From: JAOAPY01 sp038237475
GTDB lineage: Bacteria; Acidobacteriota; Blastocatellia; Pyrinomonadales; Pyrinomonadaceae
Length of the DNA: 64,000 nucleotides
Assembly: GCA_038237475.1 (NCBI GenBank)
Contig: JBBRYS010000008.1
Location: 62,001-126,000, forward strand
Direction of reading: 5' to 3'
Below, piece by piece: positions 58,446 to 64,000 of the stretch. Under the pieces are notes generated by a model that saw only the letters and a program-made list of their open reading frames with translations, made no database searches and was not told the origin of the DNA. Each line of letters opens with the position of its first letter. Within the stretch, counting starts at the first letter, position 1. A program made the position numbers and the translations under genes.

Positions 58446-60260
58446 ATGCCTAGGCCTAAAGAAGAACGAGCCTTTTTAGGCGAAGTAGGCAGCGTCTGGA
58501 AGCGCCGGAAGCAGATTTGGCGCCTGGTCTCGGCCAAGGACCGGCTGGGTTTCTTTGCCGGGGTTCTGATCATGGCGCTCGCCGCCGCTGTGGAAACCGG
58601 GATTGCGCTGTTGATTGGGGCGATCTTTGATCGCGTCGCGGGGTTTTCCGGCAAGCCACCAGCGGAATGGATCAGGTTTGTCATCCTGGCCCTGGCGGCT
58701 CTGGCCGGCGCCTACATCCTCAAGGAAACTCTCCAGGTCATCCGTCGCAGGATTGTCAGCCGCACGACAGCCCGAATCGAGCGCAACATGACGGTGCGTC
58801 TCGTCGGTCATCTCCTGCGCGTTGATCTCGGCGCGCTCGCACGGGAACGGATTGGATCGCTGCACGGTCGGATCTCGCGGAGCGTGGAGGGGTTCGTCAA
58901 ATTCCTTCGCGTTAGCTTCAGTGATTTCGTGCCCGCAATTCTGACGGCCGGCTTCGCACTGGGCGCCGGCATTCAGCAGGAATGGCGTATTGGACTGGTC
59001 ATGCTTTGCGTAGTGCCCGTATCGGTCCTGATTACTATTTGGCAGGTGATGTCGCAAAAGGGAATCCGCGCGGCGCTGTTGCACGCCAAGGAAGGACTCG
59101 ACGGCACCGTCGTAGAGCAATTGAGCGGGCTCGAATATATCCGCGCCGCCAACACCTATCCGCTGGAGGTGGCACGCGTCGAAAGCGCCGCTGAAGCTCG
59201 CAGTACCCGAGAGTTGAAACACACTTTCGCGATGGCCCGGTTCGATTGGATGAAGGCCGTCAATGAAGGGCTCTTCCACGTTTTCATTATTGGCTACGCG
59301 GTTGTGCTGGCGGCTTATGGACAGATTCCGTTCGGCAAGGTCCTCACCTTTTCTATCCTGTTTCTAAACATCATGCGGCCACTCAAAGAGGTGCACCGCA
59401 TTCTTGACGAAACCTACGACAGCAGTATTCAAGTCAGCGTGCTGCTTCACATGCTTGATCAACCTTTGGACCAATCTTACGGTGTCGTGACCATGCGCGC
59501 GCCTCGGATTGACGGCAGTATTCCCCTGATGGAATGCCGCGATCTCGTGGTCGAATACAACACACCCGATGGTCCACCCCGACGGATTCTTAACGGATTA
59601 ACCTTGCAGATTCGTCAGGGCCAGACCATCGGTATCGCCGGCCGCTCCGGCTCCGGAAAATCAACCTGGCTCCGTTGCGTTCTGCGATTGATCCATCCCG
59701 CGTCCGGCGATGTCCTGATTGGCGGTGTGCCCATCGGTGTGCTCTCGCGAGAGGACATCGGCAAAAGCATCGGCTACGTTAGCCAGGTGCCTTTCGTTTT
59801 TTCCGGGACCGTCTCGGAAAACATTGCGTATGGTTGCGGGAGGGTGACCCCTGAACAAATTCAGGACGCTGCCAGCCAGGCGCATATTCACGACGAGATC
59901 CTGCTGATGCCGCAGGGTTATGACTCAGCGCTCACGGAACGCGGCGGCAATCTTTCCGGTGGTCAGCGTCAGCGCATCGCCCTGGCGCGAATGTTTTTGA
60001 AAAACCCACCAATTCTTATTCTTGACGAGGGAACGTCGGCGCTCGACAACATCAGCGAGCGCCGCATCCGCGCCGCCATCGATCACGCACGGCAGAGCCA
60101 TACAGTTATCATGGTGGCCCATCGTCTGACGACCCTGAATCAGACGGATTGCATCTTCGTTTTCGATCAGGGCCGCATCGTTGAGCAAGGCTCTTTCGAC
60201 GAACTAGTCGCAATGAATGGCGTCTTCACTGAACTCGTGCGCAGCGCAGAGGCTGAGTGA
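58446..60260 (+). CDS. ABC transporter, fused membrane and ATPase domains
   Basis: 604 residues. Six membrane helices (about 36-320) of an exporter-type permease, then the ATPase: Walker A 'GRSGSGKSTWLR' (about 400), Q-loop 'YVSQVPF', signature 'NLSGGQRQRIALAR' (about 503), Walker B 'ILILDEGTSALD' and H-loop 'MVAHRLTT'. A Type IV (MsbA-like) half-transporter that should act as a homodimer exporting a lipid, drug or peptide. The Shine-Dalgarno is weak. The metallophosphoesterase start follows by 50 nt. Confidence 0.93.
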   Translation: MPRPKEERAFLGEVGSVWKRRKQIWRLVSAKDRLGFFAGVLIMALAAAVETGIALLIGAIFDRVAGFSGKPPAEWIRFVILALAALAGAYILKETLQVIRRRIVSRTTARIERNMTVRLVGHLLRVDLGALARERIGSLHGRISRSVEGFVKFLRVSFSDFVPAILTAGFALGAGIQQEWRIGLVMLCVVPVSVLITIWQVMSQKGIRAALLHAKEGLDGTVVEQLSGLEYIRAANTYPLEVARVESAAEARSTRELKHTFAMARFDWMKAVNEGLFHVFIIGYAVVLAAYGQIPFGKVLTFSILFLNIMRPLKEVHRILDETYDSSIQVSVLLHMLDQPLDQSYGVVTMRAPRIDGSIPLMECRDLVVEYNTPDGPPRRILNGLTLQIRQGQTIGIAGRSGSGKSTWLRCVLRLIHPASGDVLIGGVPIGVLSREDIGKSIGYVSQVPFVFSGTVSENIAYGCGRVTPEQIQDAASQAHIHDEILLMPQGYDSALTERGGNLSGGQRQRIALARMFLKNPPILILDEGTSALDNISERRIRAAIDHARQSHTVIMVAHRLTTLNQTDCIFVFDQGRIVEQGSFDELVAMNGVFTELVRSAEAE

Positions 60261-60310
60261 AGGCGCATTCGATTTCTGAGAAACTTAAACCATCGGTAAA
60301 AGGTGATCTT

Positions 60311-61372
60311 ATGAGTACAAAACCAGTCGTCTTCGTTTGGCCGGGAGATCTGCATCTCGAAACCCCCGACCGCCCAAATAATCAGACTGCTCAGTGGATG
60401 GCGGACGAAGTTAATGAACTTATCCGGCCGGACTTTGTTCAGTTCGCGGGCGACAACGTGCAGCACGCCCGTGAGAACGAATGGGAGCTATTTAAGAACG
60501 TGACGAGCAAATTGAAGATGCCCTTCCATGCGTTGGTCGGCGATCATGACGCTCATCATGATCCTGGCTGCCACTCGTATAAGGCGCACGTCGGCGCGAC
60601 CTATCACGCTTTCACAGTAGGCGATTATCGATTCGTTTGTTTGAACACGAATGAGCAAAGGCCACTTGGAATGAGCGAAGAGCAGGTGATTTGGTTTCAG
60701 TATGAAGTGGACGCGGCACTCTCGCGCGACGAACGCATCATTGTGTTTCAGCACAACTATCCATTTCAGGTTTGGGAAGACTACCTCGCCTACCCGGGGA
60801 TGGAAAAATGGCGCATGGTCATGCAGACGCGGCCGATCACGGCGTTGTTTGCCGGTCACACTCATTACGGACAGATGGCAAACGATGGCCGTAATGTCTA
60901 CATCACCACGAGATCAATCGGCGATCCGGAAGGCGGATCAGCGGGCTATGCGATTGTGCATCTCGACGATGAAGATCTTGCGATCACCTACCGCACAGGT
61001 GATGCCAAAGGCCCAATAGCATTGATTACGCATCCGCGGCGAGTGATCCTGGCAACCAAGGCTGCGCATATCGTAACCGGCCCGACGGAATGTTCTGTGC
61101 GTGGATGGTCCAGGGAAACAATCACCTCAGCACAGGCGCGTATCGATGAAGGACCGTGGGGTGACATGCGCAAAGCCAGTGGTGAGATGTCGTGGAGTTT
61201 TCCGATCCCGGGCGACGCGCTGGCCAAAGGCGAGCACACTTTGGAAGTGCGTCTAAGCGACCAAAATAGTGACGAAGGAACAGATCGCATTACCTTCGCA
61301 TCCGACTTGACTGGCCGTTACAATCCTTATCCGATGGTCGACCCAGTGGTGAAGGGAACGAAATTCTGTTAA
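60311..61372 (+). CDS. Calcineurin-like metallophosphoesterase
   Basis: 353 residues; ATG at 60311 with AAAGGTGA upstream (a GTG at 60257 overlapping the ABC stop is an alternative). Di-metal motifs: 'GDLHLETPD' (D-x-H), 'FAGDNVQH' (GDN), 'VGDHDAHHD' (GDH, variant of GNH), 'IVFQHNYPF' and 'FAGHTHYGQ' (GHxH). The C-terminal 100 residues form an Ig-like beta domain ('CSVRGWSRETITSAQARIDE'). No signal peptide, so cytosolic unless exported by other means. The substrate is unknown; pairing with the ABC exporter may point to a phospholipid or nucleotide. Confidence 0.88.
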   Translation: MSTKPVVFVWPGDLHLETPDRPNNQTAQWMADEVNELIRPDFVQFAGDNVQHARENEWELFKNVTSKLKMPFHALVGDHDAHHDPGCHSYKAHVGATYHAFTVGDYRFVCLNTNEQRPLGMSEEQVIWFQYEVDAALSRDERIIVFQHNYPFQVWEDYLAYPGMEKWRMVMQTRPITALFAGHTHYGQMANDGRNVYITTRSIGDPEGGSAGYAIVHLDDEDLAITYRTGDAKGPIALITHPRRVILATKAAHIVTGPTECSVRGWSRETITSAQARIDEGPWGDMRKASGEMSWSFPIPGDALAKGEHTLEVRLSDQNSDEGTDRITFASDLTGRYNPYPMVDPVVKGTKFC

Positions 61373-61393
61373 CAAGAAAGTCGCTGTTTGCCG

Positions 61394-62014
61394 TCAGGAA
61401 GTAGCAACCACGTCTGGAGCTCGCGGACGAAAATATCGGATTACCTTCCAACCCAGGATGAGCGCCACGACCAGGCCTAAAATCACCCAGGCTAGGTTGC
61501 CCAGTATCTCCGCCAGATATTGCACACGGTCACTAAAAACGTAGCCCAGGAGCACATACAAGGCCACCCAAAGCACTTCACCTAACACGTCCCAGATAAC
61601 AAAATGCGCCCACGGGTAGCCGCTAATCCCACTCGCTACATTGATCCACGGGCCCAGTTCGGTCACCAGCCAGCGGCTCAGAAAAACACCGATGCCACCG
61701 AAGCGCTTGAAGAGGGACTCCGCCTTTTTCACCTTGCTGGCGCCGCCGATTCTGCGAGTTATTCGATCAATCAGGCGCTGACCACCCCAGCGAGACAGGC
61801 CGTACCCGATGTGATCGCCGAGAATGGCAGCCGCACTCGCAACGATCAAAACCGGCACCAGCTTCATCTCCCCTTGTTTGGCAAATGAACCGGCCGCGAC
61901 CAGCACAAAGCTCACCGGCAGGGGCGCGCCTATTGACGCAATCAGAATCACAGCAAAGAGTACCGGCAGACCATAGAGCAGCAGTGCCGCGAGCAGCTGA
62001 TCTGTCAGACTCAT
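61394..62014 (-). CDS. DedA-family membrane protein
   Basis: 206 residues. Hydrophobic and re-entrant segments at about 10-30, 35-50, 52-75, 105-125, 135-160 and 170-195. DedA/VTT-domain signatures are 'ILGDHIGYGLSRWGG', 'FLSRWLVTELGPWINVASG' with the conserved Arg and Pro, and 'WDVLGEVLWVALYVLLGY'. The family recycles undecaprenyl or other lipid phosphates across the membrane. Its start overlaps the stop of the next gene upstream (62011) by 4 nt. Confidence 0.9.
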   Translation of the reverse strand: MSLTDQLLAALLLYGLPVLFAVILIASIGAPLPVSFVLVAAGSFAKQGEMKLVPVLIVASAAAILGDHIGYGLSRWGGQRLIDRITRRIGGASKVKKAESLFKRFGGIGVFLSRWLVTELGPWINVASGISGYPWAHFVIWDVLGEVLWVALYVLLGYVFSDRVQYLAEILGNLAWVILGLVVALILGWKVIRYFRPRAPDVVATS

Positions 62015-62382
62015 GGTTTGCCCTCCCGATCATGAGGTGGAGGAGGTGGCGGCGGGTAAGGTGGACGCGCATGAATAATCGCATCCAGCAGAATGGCCTT
62101 GATCTCATCCATCGAACGGTTTTGTTCAGTGGCAATGTCGCGCAGCGGTCGCTTATCAGGTGGCCGGTGTGGCAGGCCCAAAGCCAGAAAGAGAACATGC
62201 GGCGGGACATGATACGAGTGGGCCACATAGTCCACATTCATCCAACCGCTGATGGGCTCATCCTGATGATAGTGCCAGTAGATGGCCGGCCGAATTGCAC
62301 GCTGAGCAAAGAATGCGATGCCGCCCAGGACTACTAAGAATGCCAGCACCACCATCCATTGACGCCCTTTAGGTTTTGGCAT
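62011..62382 (-). CDS. Membrane-anchored protein of unknown function
   Basis: 123 residues: a basic N-terminus, one membrane helix (about 9-26) and an extracytoplasmic part with 'ISGWMNVDYVAHSYHVPPHV' and a final proline run near 'PPYPPPPPPPHD'. The middle part resembles the small helical domain in which 'YVPPHVL' precedes 'TIEEI'-like helices, seen in proteins next to DedA genes. It overlaps the sigma-54 activator gene by 14 nt and DedA by 4 nt, so the three form one operon. Confidence 0.65.
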   Translation of the reverse strand: MPKPKGRQWMVVLAFLVVLGGIAFFAQRAIRPAIYWHYHQDEPISGWMNVDYVAHSYHVPPHVLFLALGLPHRPPDKRPLRDIATEQNRSMDEIKAILLDAIIHARPPYPPPPPPPHDREGKP

Positions 62383-63814
62383 CGGGTACCTCTAATGGTT
62401 GAAGGTTATGTTCCTCTAACTTGGAATAGAGAAGTCGACGGTTAATGCCCAGACTGCGGGCTGCTTCGGCTCGATTACCACCTGATGCGTCAAGCGCACG
62501 CAGGATTAGCTTCCGCTCCAGCGCTGCGACTGCCTCTTTGAATGGCAGATCCAAAAATGATTGATTGAGGAGCGTCTCAGCGCTGAAAGCCTGAGCTCTT
62601 TCGCCGAAGAGGTGTGCCGGCGAGAGGACTTCTACCGCTGGCCCGGACGAAACGACTGCGCGCTCGATCATATTTTCCAACTCGCGCACATTGCCGGGAA
62701 AGTCATAAGCAAGTAGAGAACGCAGCGCCTGGTCTGAAAGAGCTTTGACTGACTGCGAATGGCGTGTGGCTGCGCGTTCGAGGAAGAATTCAGCAAGCTG
62801 CGGTACGTCACCAAGCCGCGCGCGTAAGGGTGGTAATCTTATCTCGATTACACTCAACCGATAATATAGGTCCTCGCGAAATAACTTTTCGCCGACCGCC
62901 TGTTTCAGATCTTGATTAGACGCGGCGATAACGCGCACGTCAACAGCCACCGTTTCGGTGCCGCCAACCCGTTCGAAACGTCGCTCCTGCAAGGCGCGCA
63001 AGAGTTTGACTTGAGCTCCCGGCGTCAGCTCGCCGGCTTCGTCGAGAAACAGAGTGCCGGTGTGAGCCAGTTCAAATCGTCCCTTCTTTTGACGTTCAGC
63101 GCCGGTGAATGAGCCACGCTCGTGACCAAATAGTTCCGCTTCGATCAGGCTCTCAGGAAGCGCTCCACAATTGACTGCGACAAACGGCTTTTGTGATCGC
63201 GCTGAATGATGGTGCACTGCGTGAGCCACCAATTCTTTGCCGGTCCCAGACTCGCCGGCAATCAGGACGGTCGCATCGGTTGCAGCGAGCCGGCCGATTT
63301 GTTTGAAGACGTCGCGCATCACGCGACTGGTCCCAAGCATCTCGAAGGAGTTTTGCTCAGCCGCGATTTCGTCTGATCTGCTGACTTCCTTCGGCTGCCG
63401 GACTGACTCAGCCGCCCGGCTCAAGCGTCGCTGCTCAGTGGCGCGCCGCAACGTCGCGACTATCTCGTCCAGGTCGAGCGGCTTGGTGATGTAGTCGTAT
63501 GCGCCCAGCCGCATTGCCTCGATCATCTTTGAACTGTCACCGAAAGCACTGAGCACGATCACGGGTGCCGTCGTTAACTTCTCCTCACGTATCACACGCA
63601 GAACCTCGAGACCGTTCATTTTCGGCATCCGCACGTCAAGGAACACGACGTCCGGTTCCACTAGCCCTCGACGCAATGATTCCACGGCCTCTGCGCCATT
63701 GGCGGCTTGCGTCACACGGAAACCCTCGCCCGCGATCAACTCGACCAGGCTTTCACGCAGGTTGATCTCATCGTCGACGACCAGTGCCTGTCCCAACTCC
63801 GTTTTCATCGGCAT
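62369..63814 (-). CDS. NtrC-family sigma-54-dependent response regulator
   Basis: 481 residues. Receiver (about 8-125; Asp in 'DVVFLDVRMPKMNG', Lys in 'YITKPLDL'), AAA+ domain (about 165-400; Walker A 'GESGTGKELVA', sigma-54 contact loop 'GSFTGAERQKKGRF', a GAFTGA variant, Walker B 'TLFLDEAGELTP', 'RVIAASNQDL', 'PGNVRELENMIERAV') and a Fis-type HTH at the end ('GNRAEAARSLGINRRLLYSK'). I choose the ATG at 63814 because its A is also the last base of the upstream TGA, a coupled start; 63808 is an alternative. Activates sigma-54 promoters; the partner kinase is not in the window. Confidence 0.93.
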   Translation of the reverse strand: MPMKTELGQALVVDDEINLRESLVELIAGEGFRVTQAANGAEAVESLRRGLVEPDVVFLDVRMPKMNGLEVLRVIREEKLTTAPVIVLSAFGDSSKMIEAMRLGAYDYITKPLDLDEIVATLRRATEQRRLSRAAESVRQPKEVSRSDEIAAEQNSFEMLGTSRVMRDVFKQIGRLAATDATVLIAGESGTGKELVAHAVHHHSARSQKPFVAVNCGALPESLIEAELFGHERGSFTGAERQKKGRFELAHTGTLFLDEAGELTPGAQVKLLRALQERRFERVGGTETVAVDVRVIAASNQDLKQAVGEKLFREDLYYRLSVIEIRLPPLRARLGDVPQLAEFFLERAATRHSQSVKALSDQALRSLLAYDFPGNVRELENMIERAVVSSGPAVEVLSPAHLFGERAQAFSAETLLNQSFLDLPFKEAVAALERKLILRALDASGGNRAEAARSLGINRRLLYSKLEEHNLQPLEVPDAKT

Positions 63815-64000
63815 CAAAATTTGAACGAGAAGAAGACTGCGCCAACGATCAGCGCATAAGAAACCAAATTGTTCCACTTAAGCGGTTCGCCAAAGATTAA
63901 GTAGGCTATCACGGTAAAGACCACCAGTGTGATGCATTCCTGCATGATCTTCAACTGCGTTACGGTGAAGGTTTGCGAGCCGATCCGGTTTGCCGGTACT
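63814..64000 (-). CDS. DMT-family (DUF486) membrane protein, partial
   Basis: Only the last 61 codons are inside the window; the gene begins beyond the right edge. The visible C-terminus, with 'VPANRIGSQTFTVTQLKIMQ' and then two hydrophobic helices ('TLVVFTVIAYLIFGEPL' and 'SYALIVGAVFFSF'), fits the end of DUF486 (DMT superfamily) proteins. The stop TGA (63816-63814) overlaps the start of the sigma-54 activator, so it belongs to the same operon. Confidence 0.8.
   Translation of the reverse strand, partial: VPANRIGSQTFTVTQLKIMQECITLVVFTVIAYLIFGEPLKWNNLVSYALIVGAVFFSFKF

Overview
The window is a chromosomal segment of moderately high GC from a bacterium that is most plausibly an acidobacterium of the Blastocatellia type. 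That placement is an inference from gene content: a fused AroDE shikimate enzyme, small zinc-ribbon membrane proteins, a large CheB/CheR-PAS-histidine kinase, a membrane Ser/Thr kinase and cytochrome c proteins related to copper type II monooxygenases. I see no insertion sequence, phage or CRISPR array. One tRNA (Val, CAC) is present.

Layout. 1-7.9 kb: housekeeping genes on the plus strand (rlmB, a zinc-ribbon membrane protein, aroDE, a ThiF/MoeB-type E1 enzyme), a large secreted beta-propeller protein and a tiny secreted Pro/Lys-rich protein with a clear terminator. 8-22 kb: a dense signalling block of three large PAS-rich sensor kinases, four response regulators, a PAS-like small protein and a Crp/Fnr regulator, with many overlapping start and stop codons. 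22-25.4 kb: a cytochrome c/monooxygenase-like secreted protein, a membrane protein, an EthD-family protein and tRNA-Val. 25.8-52.6 kb: a stress, hypoxia and redox region with hemerythrin, Dps, a flavin reductase, DUF488, a truncated OsmC, DUF3565, a Crp/Fnr regulator, two ankyrin proteins, a molybdopterin oxidoreductase operon with ferredoxin, Rieske and membrane subunits, a Ric-type Fe-S repair protein, a TDT transporter, a DoxX-like protein, RibA, a transaldolase, a superoxide dismutase-like protein, a sensor kinase/LuxR-regulator pair, two double-domain universal stress proteins and an Rnk/GreA-like protein. 53-64 kb: a transmembrane Ser/Thr kinase with a long repeat ectodomain, an ion transporter, an ABC exporter, a metallophosphoesterase, a DedA protein, a sigma-54 activator and the end of a DUF486 transporter.

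How it may work together. Reading the intergenic DNA by eye, I find a repeated bipartite element made of two 10-mers of the form GTGnnAACAC (the ideal half is the palindrome GTGTTAACAC) spaced 12-13 nt. It lies 63-113 nt upstream of dps, the DoxX-like gene, tal, the 47-49 kb sensor kinase operon and the zinc-ribbon/universal stress genes, with one more copy at 30.6 kb. I did not find it in the gaps outside 27-50 kb. A second operator class, GTGA-N6-TCAC, lies in the divergent promoters of the Crp/Fnr gene at 31 kb and of ric at 39 kb, with a half-site before the molybdopterin operon. The recognition helix of that Crp/Fnr protein carries the residues expected for GTGA half-sites. The simplest reading is that two regulators encoded in the region control a local set of low-oxygen, nitrosative and oxidative stress genes. 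This is the most interesting candidate for an undescribed system here. Both motifs were found by eye and need a genome-wide motif search.
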